A stretch of DNA of 64,000 nucleotides, taken from assembly GCF_001995215.1 (NCBI RefSeq), contig NZ_MUXN01000028.1, positions 1 through 64,000 of the forward strand. The letters run 5' to 3'. Under the pieces are notes generated by a model. It was not told where the DNA came from. It ran no database searches and saw only the letters and a program-made list of their open reading frames with translations. This document shows, piece after piece, positions 42,456 through 50,531 of this stretch (position 1 is its first letter; each line of letters begins with the position of its first letter). A program made the translations under genes and the position numbers. This DNA is from Amycolatopsis azurea DSM 43854 (lineage in GTDB: Bacteria; Actinomycetota; Actinomycetes; Mycobacteriales; Pseudonocardiaceae).

Positions 42456-43280
42456 TCAACGGATCGGATTTCCCTCGGAGAGCAGTTCGCGGTGCAGCTC
42501 TCGCAGTTCGGCGCAGGGTTCCACCCCCAGTTCGTCCTCGAGCCGCGTCCGCAGCCAGTGGTAGGCCGCCAGCGCGTCGCTGCGCCGGCCGCTGAGTCCC
42601 AGTGCGCGGATCAGCTGGCCGTGCAGGGTTTCGTCGAACGGGTTCGCGGTGGCCAGCGAGCGCAGCACGCCGAGCATCTCCCGGTGCCGCCCGGACCGGA
42701 TCTCGGCCTCGATCCACAGGTCACGGGCGTTGCGCCGGTGCTCCAGCAGATAGACGGTGTAGGCGGCCAGGGTCGGTCCACAGTGGATGTTGGCCAGCGG
42801 GGGACCGGACCACAGGTCCAGCGCGGTACGGAACGCGTGCGCGGCCGCCGCGTTGTCGTCTTCGTCCAGCAGGTCGCGCCCGAGCCGGTGCAGACGCTGG
42901 AACTCCGACACGTCGACCATGGCGGGATCGACGTCCAGCCGGAACCCGGGCGGGCCGGTGACGAGGATGCCGCCGTCGCCGCCGGGGTCGAGGTGACGGC
43001 GGAGATGGTGGACGTAGGTGTGCAGGGTCCGGCGGACGCTGCGCGGGGGCGCGTCGTTCCACAGTTCGTGGACCAGGGAGTCGACATGGACCGTCTTGCC
43101 GGGACGGATGAGCAGCATCGCCAGCAGCTGCAGGAGTTTCGGTGTGGTGGGCGCGCGATCGGCGCCGCCGGCGTGCAGTTCCAGAGGTCCGAGCAGCCGT
43201 GCGCGCACCGGGTCCGGCGCTCGGTTCGAGGCGACCGGCGCGGTGGCCGTGTCTCCCGGTTCGATCGTCATCGCGTGCAT
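42456..43280 (-). CDS. SARP-family transcriptional activator (copy 2)
   Basis: 274 aa. Winged-helix DNA-binding domain (APTTPKLLQLLAMLLIRPGK; PPRSVRRTLHTYVHHLRR) plus BTAD helices. Colinear with the SARP at 8722 and sharing many identical stretches, for example FRTALDLWSGPPLAN. GGAGG lies 8 nt before the ATG. With its HxlR partner it borders the right side of the island. Confidence 0.9.
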   Translation of the reverse strand: MHAMTIEPGDTATAPVASNRAPDPVRARLLGPLELHAGGADRAPTTPKLLQLLAMLLIRPGKTVHVDSLVHELWNDAPPRSVRRTLHTYVHHLRRHLDPGGDGGILVTGPPGFRLDVDPAMVDVSEFQRLHRLGRDLLDEDDNAAAAHAFRTALDLWSGPPLANIHCGPTLAAYTVYLLEHRRNARDLWIEAEIRSGRHREMLGVLRSLATANPFDETLHGQLIRALGLSGRRSDALAAYHWLRTRLEDELGVEPCAELRELHRELLSEGNPIR

Positions 43281-43447
43281 CCCCTGCCCCTCCGGCGGAC
43301 TCCCCCTCTGTGACGGTGACAGAGGCGGAACCTTCGGAACAGTGGCGGAAACACCGGCGGGCTATGATTTCTTCGTTGCGCCGTATGCGATCGTCACGAC
43401 CTGGTGCGCGGAACCTTTTGTGGCAAAAGAGAAGACGCGGACAAGGG

Positions 43448-44053
43448 TCAGAGCCAGTCTGAATCGGTGGCGATGCGGATGGCGTCGACCCGGTTGCGGG
43501 CGTTGAGTTTCGTGACCACCGTGGCGAGATAGTTCCGCACGGTTCCCGGTGACAGGAACAGTTCCGCCGCGATGTCGGCGACCGTGCGCCCGTTCGCGGC
43601 GAGGCGGAGGATCTCGGCTTCCCGCGGGGTCAGCGGACAGTCTTCCGTTTCCCAGGCGGACAACGCGAGTTCACTGTCGATCACCCGGCGGCCGATGGCG
43701 ACCGAGCGGACGGCGTTGGCGAGCTTGTCGGCGGGCGCGTCCTTGAGCAGGAAGCCGTTGACCTTCGCGTCGAGCGCGCGGCGCACGGTGCCCGGGCGGC
43801 CGAGCGAGGTGAGGATCAGCGTGCGGACGCTGGGAAGTTGCTGGTAGAGCTCCGAAGCGGCGGCGAGACCGTCCTTGGCGGGCAGGTCGATGTCGATGAT
43901 CGCGACGTCCGGGAGGTACTCGGCGGCCATCGGGAGGATCTTGTCGCCCGAGGCGACCTCCGCGACGACCTCGATGTCCTGTTCGAGGTTCAGCAGGGCG
44001 ACCAAGGCGCCGCGGACCATGTGCATATCCTCGGCCAATAGGACTCGGATCAC
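43448..44053 (-). CDS. NarL/DesR-type response regulator (copy 2)
   Basis: 201 aa. IRVLLAEDMHMVRGALVALL, phosphoacceptor in IIDIDLPAKDG and LuxR HTH EAEILRLAANG...SPGTVRNYLATVVTKL. The GTG at 44053 was chosen because GAGGAGG lies 6 nt upstream; an ATG at 44074 would read through that site. There is no adjacent kinase. It faces away from the UnbL copy at 44503. Confidence 0.88.
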   Translation of the reverse strand: MIRVLLAEDMHMVRGALVALLNLEQDIEVVAEVASGDKILPMAAEYLPDVAIIDIDLPAKDGLAAASELYQQLPSVRTLILTSLGRPGTVRRALDAKVNGFLLKDAPADKLANAVRSVAIGRRVIDSELALSAWETEDCPLTPREAEILRLAANGRTVADIAAELFLSPGTVRNYLATVVTKLNARNRVDAIRIATDSDWL

Positions 44054-44327
44054 TCCGGCCTCCTCTTCGCCCAAACTTCCCCCAAAACACGCTAACTCTC
44101 AGTGTACATAGCAAACCCGGAAGAGTGAATCTGTAACGCACGATTCAAGGTTGTGCTTTTTCCGGCGGCCTGCTCGGCCGATCACCGGCCCTGGTGAGCT
44201 GCGGCGATGACGAAGGTTCGAGGTTCATAGAACTGCTATCGATCGATTACTCGGTGTCAGGCTAGAAGACGGTAAAATTGCCATCGAAAGTGCTTTTCAT
44301 TCTCTGGCGAGTACGTTCCACTCCGGT

Positions 44328-44355
44328 GAATTCACCCGGCGAACGGGTGAAATTC
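44328..44355. promoter_or_regulatory. Inverted repeat in the gap before the second UnbL gene
   Basis: GAATTCACCCG, a 5-nt spacer and CGGGTGAAATTC form an imperfect dyad 147 bp upstream of the ATG at 44503. It may be an operator. The rest of the 449-bp gap 44054-44502 is AT-richer than the genes and holds no convincing gene. Confidence 0.45.
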
Positions 44356-44502
44356 CCATTGTCGACGGGGCGGAATGGACTGTTCGGCGGTACCGGCGCC
44401 TACCTCGATCGGCTGTCGAGCGGACGGCGAGCGCGGCGTGGTGTCCTCGGCAGGAGCCGAGTTCGCGCGCGAAGCCCCCACTATCCACAAAGGACGTATG
44501 TG

Positions 44503-45498
44503 ATGAGCTCACTGCTGGGTGCCCTCCGACAAGCCTTGTTCGCACCTTCGCTGGCCTCGGTCGGTTTCGAGGGACGCGGCTTCGGGGTGCCGCCGACGCC
44601 GTCGACCGCCCGGCTGGAGTCGATCCCGCAGGCGGTGGTGTGCGGGTTCGAATGGGGGATCCACGGGCCGGCGCTGTGGGAGGCCGAGCGGCGGCTGGAC
44701 ATGGTCGAGCAGGAGATGCGCGGGTTCGCCTACGAGGGCGCGGCGATGGCGTTCACCATCCTCGACGTCATGCCCGGCGGCCGGAAGGATCGCACGGCCG
44801 AACTGATGAGCGGACCCGGCCTCCCGCACGTGTTCCTGACCTACATCGGCATCGGGTTCGCGATGGCCCGGCTGCCCCGGCCGCTGTGGAAGAAGGTCCT
44901 GCCGGACCTGGACGGGGTGCCGTTCCATCCGACGATGAGCTGGCTGGCCGTCGACGGCTACGCGTTCGACCGCGCGTACTTCGACACGCGCAAATGGGTC
45001 GACGAGCAGTACGTGCCCAAGCCGTACCCGTGGGCGGGCGCCCCCGCGTACTTCCCGCGCGCCTGCGACCAGGGCATCGGGCGGGCGCTGTGGTTCATCA
45101 ACGGCGCCGACCCGGTGAAGGTGGCGGCGGCGGTGAACCGCTTCCCCGCGGCACGCCGTCCGGACCTGTGGGCCGGGGTCGGGCTGGCCTCGACCTTCGC
45201 GGGCGGCTGTGGCCAGCCCGGACTGGCCAGGCTGCGCGAGTCGGCGGGGGAGCACCAGGACGAACTCGGCCTCGGTGTCGTGTTCGCGGTGAAGGCGAGG
45301 ACGTTCTCGTCGTTCGTCCCGCCGCACACCCGGCGCGCCGCGCGGACGCTCGCCGGGCTGAGCATCGAGGAGGCCGTCGACCTGGCCGACTCGACCGAGG
45401 TCGTCGAGAACGCCGCGGACGGGACGCCCGCCTATGAACTCTGGCGGCAGAACATCCGGGAGGGTCTCGCTCCTTCGGCGGGCCGCCTGTCCGCGTAG
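44503..45498 (+). CDS. Second enediyne-type DUF1702 protein, UnbL-like paralogue
   Basis: 331 aa. It shares RGFAYEGAAMAFTILDVMPG, IGIGFAMARLPR, DGYAFDRAYFDT and DQGIGRALWFING with the 15155 protein, but has a different N-terminus and is clearly diverged. It lacks neighbouring unbV/unbU genes; instead an AraC paralogue is convergent with it. AAAGGACG precedes the ATG. Possible roles: a second-substrate version, a regulator-like or resistance function; unproven. Confidence 0.88.
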   Translation: MSSLLGALRQALFAPSLASVGFEGRGFGVPPTPSTARLESIPQAVVCGFEWGIHGPALWEAERRLDMVEQEMRGFAYEGAAMAFTILDVMPGGRKDRTAELMSGPGLPHVFLTYIGIGFAMARLPRPLWKKVLPDLDGVPFHPTMSWLAVDGYAFDRAYFDTRKWVDEQYVPKPYPWAGAPAYFPRACDQGIGRALWFINGADPVKVAAAVNRFPAARRPDLWAGVGLASTFAGGCGQPGLARLRESAGEHQDELGLGVVFAVKARTFSSFVPPHTRRAARTLAGLSIEEAVDLADSTEVVENAADGTPAYELWRQNIREGLAPSAGRLSA

Positions 45499-45504
45499 AC
45501 GCCG

Positions 45505-45536
45505 AAAAGGGGCCTTCGACGTGAAGGCCCCTTTTT
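45505..45536. terminator. Bidirectional terminator between second UnbL and AraC genes
   Basis: AAAAGGGGCCTTC-GACGT-GAAGGCCCCTTTTT, a strong stem with a T-run on one side and an A-run on the other. It lies 6 bp after the UnbL stop and 11 bp from the stop of the convergent AraC gene. A classic intrinsic terminator for both directions. Confidence 0.88.
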
Positions 45537-45547
45537 CGCTGCTCGGG

Positions 45548-46291
45548 TCAGGCCGCGCGCTTGACCGGCTCCGGCCGGTACCGCAGGTCGGGCAGCGCGA
45601 TCAGGACCGGCGGGTCGAACAGGCGCTTCGGGCGCACCCGCAGGTCCGCCAGCCGCGCGGTGACGCCCGGCTCGACGGTGATCGGGCCATGGTGCCCGGT
45701 GTACCCGGTTCCGCGGCGGGTGAGCGGTCCGGTCACGCAGTGCGCGACCAGGTGCCAGGTGCCCTCCGGGACGTCGGTCAGCTGATAGGGGCCGGGAGCG
45801 TCGATGACCGCGTACCGCACGGGCGCGCCCTCGGGGATCCGCGTCGGGAAGAGACCGACGAAGACGAGGCCGGGCGAGATCTCCGGTGGCGCCGACACGA
45901 AGCCGCGGACGATCGCCGGCTTCGTCCCGGGACGGGGTTCGCCCGCCAGGCGGTGCTGGAAGCCGCCCTGCTGGCGGTACGTGGAAGGAGAGAGTCCGAC
46001 GCGGCTGCTGAACCGCGTGCTGAAGGTTCCGACGCTGTTGTAACCCACGCGGTGGCTGATGTCGGCGACCGTGATCGAGGTCGTCAGCAGCAGACGCTTG
46101 GCCTCGTCGAGCCGCAGCGCGGACAGGAACCTGCCGGGCGAAACGCCGGTGGCCTGCTGGAACACCCTGGTGAAATGAAATTTGCTGAACGTCGCGGCAC
46201 GGGCGATGTCGTCGATAGTGAGCTCTTCGCCCAGTTTCTCGTTCATGGCGGCAATGGCTCGCTCCACGGCTCGCCGGACAGTCTCATCCAT
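45548..46291 (-). CDS. AraC-family regulator (copy 2)
   Basis: 247 aa. N-terminal AraC HTH pair (FSKFHFTRVFQQATGVSPGRF; NSVGTFSTRFSSRVGLSPSTY) and a C-terminal beta-rich domain (LVFVGLFPTRIPEGAPVRYA) like the regulator at 14109. Each of these two regulators sits next to an UnbL gene. The sequence starts MDETVRRAVERAIAAMNEKL. It probably controls the neighbouring UnbL copy or the island. Confidence 0.85.
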   Translation of the reverse strand: MDETVRRAVERAIAAMNEKLGEELTIDDIARAATFSKFHFTRVFQQATGVSPGRFLSALRLDEAKRLLLTTSITVADISHRVGYNSVGTFSTRFSSRVGLSPSTYRQQGGFQHRLAGEPRPGTKPAIVRGFVSAPPEISPGLVFVGLFPTRIPEGAPVRYAVIDAPGPYQLTDVPEGTWHLVAHCVTGPLTRRGTGYTGHHGPITVEPGVTARLADLRVRPKRLFDPPVLIALPDLRYRPEPVKRAA

Positions 46292-46613
46292 TGTACCGTC
46301 CTTTCGCTCGAGGAATTCTGGCGTGCTTTGCGGTTTCCGACACTAGTGTTCGCCGCCGCTTCTCCTGAAGTGCTTGATTCACCGCCGGATATGGATTCAT
46401 GTGTGCGGCGACGTGAAAATTTCACGGTCGTCGCGGCGGGTCCGTGGAAGGTCGCGCATCATGGGATGACCATGCGAAAGCCACTGGTCGGCAATGGCGT
46501 GAACACTGGATCTTCGCAGGCGGGGCCCGCAAAATTCCTGGTAGCGCATTCACGCCGGAAGTCCCCCGGCCGTGTTGGCGCGGTCCGAAGAACGTATTCC
46601 CGCGGCAACACAG

Positions 46614-46658
46614 AACCGGCCCTTGACCGCGTCCCCCCGCGGCGGTCAAGGGCCGGTT
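46614..46658. terminator. Strong hairpin upstream of the third response regulator
   Basis: AACCGGCCCTTGACCGC and GCGGTCAAGGGCCGGTT pair perfectly over 17 bp around an 11-nt loop, then a short T-run. The 444-bp gap 46292-46735 around it has no convincing gene: the open frames there have poor third-position GC. It may terminate an undetected transcript. Confidence 0.65.
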
Positions 46659-46735
46659 TCCATTTCGCGGTAAGGTTGTGTGAGGATAGTATTGTCGGCT
46701 CGTGGGGCGGGCACAGGCGAAAGGCAGATGGATCG

Positions 46736-47341
46736 ATGATCAAGGTCCTGGTGGCGGAGGACATGCACATTGTCCGGGGGGCCCTGGTCGCGCTGCTCGG
46801 GCTGGAAGCCGACATCGAGGTCGTCGCGGAATGCGCCAGCGGTGACGAGATCCTCCCGCTCGCCCAGTCCGCGCGCCCCGACATCGCGCTCATCGACATC
46901 GACCTGCCGGGCAAGGACGGGCTCACCGCTGCCGCCGAACTGCACGAGCAATTGCCCGGGGTGCGCACGCTGATCCTCACCTCGCTCGGCAGCCCCGGCA
47001 CCCTGCGGCGGGCGTTGGCCGCGAAGGTCAATGGCTTCCTTCGCAAGGACGCGCCCGCCGACAGGCTGGCCAACGCGGTCCGCGGGGTCGCCGCCGGACG
47101 GCGCGTCGTCGACGGCGATCTCGCGCTCGCCGCCTGGGACAGCGAGGAATGCCCGCTCACCGCACGCGAGATCGAGGTGCTCCGGCTGGCGTCGGTCGGC
47201 TCCGACCCGACCGAGATCGCGGCGGAACTGTTCTTGTCCGCCGGTACCGTGCGGAATTATCTGACGACGATCGTTTCGAAGCTCAGCGCCCGCAACCGGG
47301 TCGACGCGGTGCGGATCGCGCGGGAGTCCGGCTGGCTGTGA
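46736..47341 (+). CDS. NarL/DesR-type response regulator (copy 3)
   Basis: 201 aa, nearly identical in layout to the other two: IKVLVAEDMHIVRGALVALL, LIDIDLPGKDG and LuxR HTH (REIEVLRLASVG; SAGTVRNYLTTIVSKLSARN). The copy at 37715 is its closest relative. It is the last gene I assign to the island, before ordinary metabolism. Confidence 0.9.
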   Translation: MIKVLVAEDMHIVRGALVALLGLEADIEVVAECASGDEILPLAQSARPDIALIDIDLPGKDGLTAAAELHEQLPGVRTLILTSLGSPGTLRRALAAKVNGFLRKDAPADRLANAVRGVAAGRRVVDGDLALAAWDSEECPLTAREIEVLRLASVGSDPTEIAAELFLSAGTVRNYLTTIVSKLSARNRVDAVRIARESGWL

Positions 47342-47354
47342 CGCCGGCTCACCT

Positions 47355-48452
47355 TCACCGGGTGGGCACGTTCATCGTCGCGTGGGCGAGATCCGCGGCG
47401 AATTCGCCGGGGGAAGCCGCTTCCGCGAGCAAACGGCGTTGCCGGGCCGCGCCTGTCCCGTGTTCGAACAGCGAGTCCAGTCCCCGTTCGACGTCTTCGG
47501 TGTCACCGGCGGCGTCGAGGGCGGGACGGATGAAGTCGACGAGTTCGCCGAGCAGGTCCCGCTGGTCGGCCTCCTCGCCGGTGAAGACGTCGATGCCCGG
47601 CCCGTCGAGTCCCCGGCGCGCGGCGGCCGTCAGGGCCGTCGCGATCCGGGGCCCGCGGGCTCTCGGCAGTATCGCCGTCCTGACGCAGGTCGCGACCAGC
47701 CCGCGCACCAGCGCCGCGAGGAGCACGGCGTCGTCGACGGCCAGGCAGACGTCGGCGATCCGTACTTCCACAGTGGGGTGACGCGGGGAAAGGCGGGCGT
47801 AGAAGTACACGCCCGCCGTGTCGAGGGCGGCGCCGTGGCGCAAGGCTTCCCGGATACTGCGGTCGTAGGCGGCCGCGCCGGGCCATTCGTCGGGCGGTCT
47901 CGCCGTCGGCCAGCGGTCCCAAAGCGGGAAGCGCCTGCTCGACCATCCGGAATCGGTGCCGTGCTCGACCGGCGAGTTGACGCTGATCGCCAGCAACGGC
48001 GCGAGCCAAGGCCGGAGCCCGGCGAGGACCCGCGCGCCGACGTCCCGCGACGGCAAGCCGACGTGCACGTGGCAGGCGCACGTTCCCGCTTCGTCGATCA
48101 GATCGGGAAAAGCCTGGGCCAGCCGCCGGTACCGGGGTTCGGGCATGAGCGCGTCTCCCCGCAGGTCACCGGGCGGGACCCCCGCCGCCACCATCAGGCA
48201 GCCGTCGGCCTCCGCCGCCGCCGCGACCATCTGCCGCAGCCGGGTCAGATCCGAGCGCACTTCGTCCAGGCCGTGGCAGATGCCGGTCGCGGTCTCGATC
48301 TGGAACCGCATCAGCTCACCGGTGACGTCCGTTTCAGCGGCGAGGTTTTCGAGAAGATCGGGCGCGCGCAACGCGACCGAGCCGTCCAACGGGTCCAAGA
48401 GGACGAACTCTTCTTCCACGCCTAGGGTGAAGTTCATGCCGTCAGGCGCCAT
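47355..48452 (-). CDS. Glutamate-cysteine ligase-like carboxylate-amine ligase (YbdK type)
   Basis: 365 aa. The N-terminus NFTLGVEEEFVLLDP holds the acidic metal site, and CHVHVGLPSRD and VEVRIADVCLAVDD are typical of the GCS2/YbdK family. These enzymes join carboxylates to amines with ATP. ATG at 48452 has GGAGA just upstream; upstream codons are unlike the family. The real substrate is unknown; in mycothiol-using actinomycetes such genes may make ergothioneine precursors or other gamma-glutamyl compounds. Confidence 0.82.
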   Translation of the reverse strand: MAPDGMNFTLGVEEEFVLLDPLDGSVALRAPDLLENLAAETDVTGELMRFQIETATGICHGLDEVRSDLTRLRQMVAAAAEADGCLMVAAGVPPGDLRGDALMPEPRYRRLAQAFPDLIDEAGTCACHVHVGLPSRDVGARVLAGLRPWLAPLLAISVNSPVEHGTDSGWSSRRFPLWDRWPTARPPDEWPGAAAYDRSIREALRHGAALDTAGVYFYARLSPRHPTVEVRIADVCLAVDDAVLLAALVRGLVATCVRTAILPRARGPRIATALTAAARRGLDGPGIDVFTGEEADQRDLLGELVDFIRPALDAAGDTEDVERGLDSLFEHGTGAARQRRLLAEAASPGEFAADLAHATMNVPTR

Positions 48453-48586
48453 GGTTCTCCGTTTCTGGTGATTTCGCCGGTACTGACGAATCTCCCCCTT
48501 CAGGCCCGGTGAGGAAAGGGCCGGTGTGCTGAACTTCGTTGCGGCGAAAGTGTTTCGTGGTCTCACGGACGGTCTAGGCTGAGTTC

Positions 48587-49531
48587 ATGATCGACCTGTA
48601 TCCACCCGCCGAGCCTTACGAAGAAGGGTTGCTCGAGGTAGGTGACGGCAACCTCGTCCACTGGGAGACCTGCGGGAACCCGGCCGGGAAACCGGCGGTC
48701 GTGCTGCACGGCGGTCCCGGACAGGGCTGCGTGCCGGGCATGCGGCGGATGTTCGACCCGGCCCGCTACCGCGTCGTCCTGTTCGACCAGCGGGGCTGCG
48801 GCCGCAGTACCCCGCACGCGAGCGATCCGGCGACGGACCTGCGGCACAACACGACGGAACATCTCCTCTCCGACATGGAACTGTTGCGGGAGCACCTGGG
48901 CATCGAACGCTGGCTCGTCACCGGCGGCTCGTGGGGAACGACGCTCGCGCTCGCTTACGCCGAACGATTTCCGGAGCGGGTCACGGAGATCATCGTCAGC
49001 TCGATCAGTACGACAAGTCCTTCCGAGATCGACTGGCTGTATCGCGGCGCCGGCCGGTTCTTCCCCGAAGAGTGGGCCCGCTTCCGCGGTGATCTCTCCG
49101 GTGACCTGGTCGCCGCCTACGCGCGGCTCATGGAGGACCCCGACCCGCACGTGCGCACCGAGGCCGCTCGTTCCTGGTGTGCCTGGGAGGACACCGTCCT
49201 TTCCCTGGAGCCCGGCGCGACCGTCCACAATGGCCCGATCGGCGAATGGGAGCTCGCGTTCGCTCGTATCGTCACGCACTACTACTCCCACGCGGGCTGG
49301 CTGGAACCCGGCGCGCTGATCCGCGACGCCGGTCTGTTGCGGGACATTCCCGGCGTCCTGATCCACGGGCGCCGGGACCTGAGCTGCCCGGTGGACACGG
49401 CGTGGAACCTCGCCCGCGCCTGGCCGGGTTCGGAACTGCTGATCGACGACGACTCAGGGCATCACTCGAGCGACGTCAAACGGACCTGGAAACTGGAAGC
49501 GCTGGATCGTTTCGCCTCCCGCGGGTGGTGA
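48587..49531 (+). CDS. pip: Prolyl aminopeptidase (proline iminopeptidase)
   Basis: 314 aa alpha/beta hydrolase. LHGGPGQGC oxyanion region, nucleophile in GGSWGTTLALAYAERFPE, then Asp in HGRRDLSCPV and His in DSGHHSSD complete the triad. It removes N-terminal proline from peptides. It diverges from the ligase gene across 134 bp and converges on the DUF4097 gene. Confidence 0.92.
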   Translation: MIDLYPPAEPYEEGLLEVGDGNLVHWETCGNPAGKPAVVLHGGPGQGCVPGMRRMFDPARYRVVLFDQRGCGRSTPHASDPATDLRHNTTEHLLSDMELLREHLGIERWLVTGGSWGTTLALAYAERFPERVTEIIVSSISTTSPSEIDWLYRGAGRFFPEEWARFRGDLSGDLVAAYARLMEDPDPHVRTEAARSWCAWEDTVLSLEPGATVHNGPIGEWELAFARIVTHYYSHAGWLEPGALIRDAGLLRDIPGVLIHGRRDLSCPVDTAWNLARAWPGSELLIDDDSGHHSSDVKRTWKLEALDRFASRGW

Positions 49532-49542
49532 CACGGCCCGCA

Positions 49543-49556
49543 TTCAGTCGACTGAA
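49543..49556. repeat. 14-bp perfect palindrome after pip
   Basis: TTCAGTCGACTGAA, 12 bp after the pip stop, with a longer hairpin following. Function not known; possibly part of the terminator region. Confidence 0.5.
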
Positions 49557-49569
49557 CGCGAAAGAGAAA

Positions 49570-49604
49570 ACCGCGGCGACACCCTGAAAGGATGTCGCCG
49601 CGGT
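49570..49604. terminator. Terminator between convergent pip and DUF4097 genes
   Basis: ACCGCGGCGACA and TGTCGCCGCGGT pair perfectly around an 11-nt loop; the two stop codons lie either side. Preceded by an A-rich run. Confidence 0.85.
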
Positions 49605-49611
49605 CAGGAAC

Positions 49612-50424
49612 TCAAGCGGCCGCGCGCTGAACGACGATGTCGTCGAGCCGAGTGCGGGCGTACACCTTGACCTCGCCGCCCGCGAGGAGCGAGTTCCGCA
49701 CAGAACCCTTCGTGCTCTTCGCGTCCACCGACGCGGCGTCCCCGTCGACGCCGACCTCGATGCCGCCGGACGCGTTCACGAGCTCGGCCGCGCCGTGCGA
49801 CAGCCGTCCGACGCGGATCGGGCAGTTGGCCGCCTTCGCGACGACGTCGCCGTCGGCGCGGTCGACGTCGAAGCTCCCGCTCGATCCGGAGAAGTCGACA
49901 CTGGACCGGGCGTGCCCGATCCAGACCTGCCCGCCCGCCCCGACGTACTTGAAGGTGCCTTCGGCCTCGCCGATCCGCAGTCCGGCCGTGCTGCCTTCGA
50001 CGTTCACGGTCCCGGCGACGTGCCCGACGGCGACCTCGCCCGCGGCCAGGTTGCCCCGCACCGCCGCGACGCGGTCGACCTGGATCCAGCCGGAGGACAC
50101 CTCCAGTTCGCAGTCACCGAACTGGCCTTCGGCGAGCACGTCCGACCACGCCGTGTTCAGGACCAGCTTGGAGCCGGTGGGCACCTCGATCGTGATGGCC
50201 ACCGAGCAGCTCTTGCCGCCGGCTTTCCTCGTTTCGATGGAGAGCTCTCCGTTGGCGAAGTCGACCTTGGTCTTCTCGGCGACCTTCACGTCCGACTTGT
50301 TCGCGGCGTCGATCGGCTCGACCAGGACGACCGTGTCTTCGCGGTCGCTCGCGGTGACGCGGACCCGGGCGCCGGCGGTGGTCAGCGTGGCGGTGATCGG
50401 CGACGGCGTGGTGAAAACAGACAT
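49612..50424 (-). CDS. DUF4097-like beta-helix protein
   Basis: 270 aa, starting MSVFTTPSPITATLTTAGAR. The repeated short strands (VRGNLAAGEVAVGHVAGTVNVEGSTAG; GSFDVDRADGDVVAKAANC) form the right-handed beta-roll of the DUF4097 adhesin-like family. Function unknown, no signal peptide. GAGGGA precedes the ATG. Confidence 0.8.
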   Translation of the reverse strand: MSVFTTPSPITATLTTAGARVRVTASDREDTVVLVEPIDAANKSDVKVAEKTKVDFANGELSIETRKAGGKSCSVAITIEVPTGSKLVLNTAWSDVLAEGQFGDCELEVSSGWIQVDRVAAVRGNLAAGEVAVGHVAGTVNVEGSTAGLRIGEAEGTFKYVGAGGQVWIGHARSSVDFSGSSGSFDVDRADGDVVAKAANCPIRVGRLSHGAAELVNASGGIEVGVDGDAASVDAKSTKGSVRNSLLAGGEVKVYARTRLDDIVVQRAAA

Positions 50425-50531
50425 GGTGGGAACTCCCTCGGTGGTGGTGATCTCTCGTTGTTGTTGAAGCAACGATCGCCGACCGTCCTGACACCGGACC
50501 GCCACCGCGCTGACACGCCGGGAACGCGGTG

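Noticed and set aside
44278..44502. A 75-codon N-terminal extension of the second UnbL gene
   Set aside because: It begins in an AT-richer region without a ribosome site, crosses a dyad, and does not match UnbL. The ATG at 44503 has AAAGGACG upstream.
46444..46626. A possible second RiPP precursor in the gap before the third response regulator
   Set aside because: The short frames here have low third-position GC, no ribosome site, few Cys, and one runs into a terminator hairpin. The layout (short frame, hairpin, regulator) resembles the 37.3 kb site, but the sequence does not support a gene.
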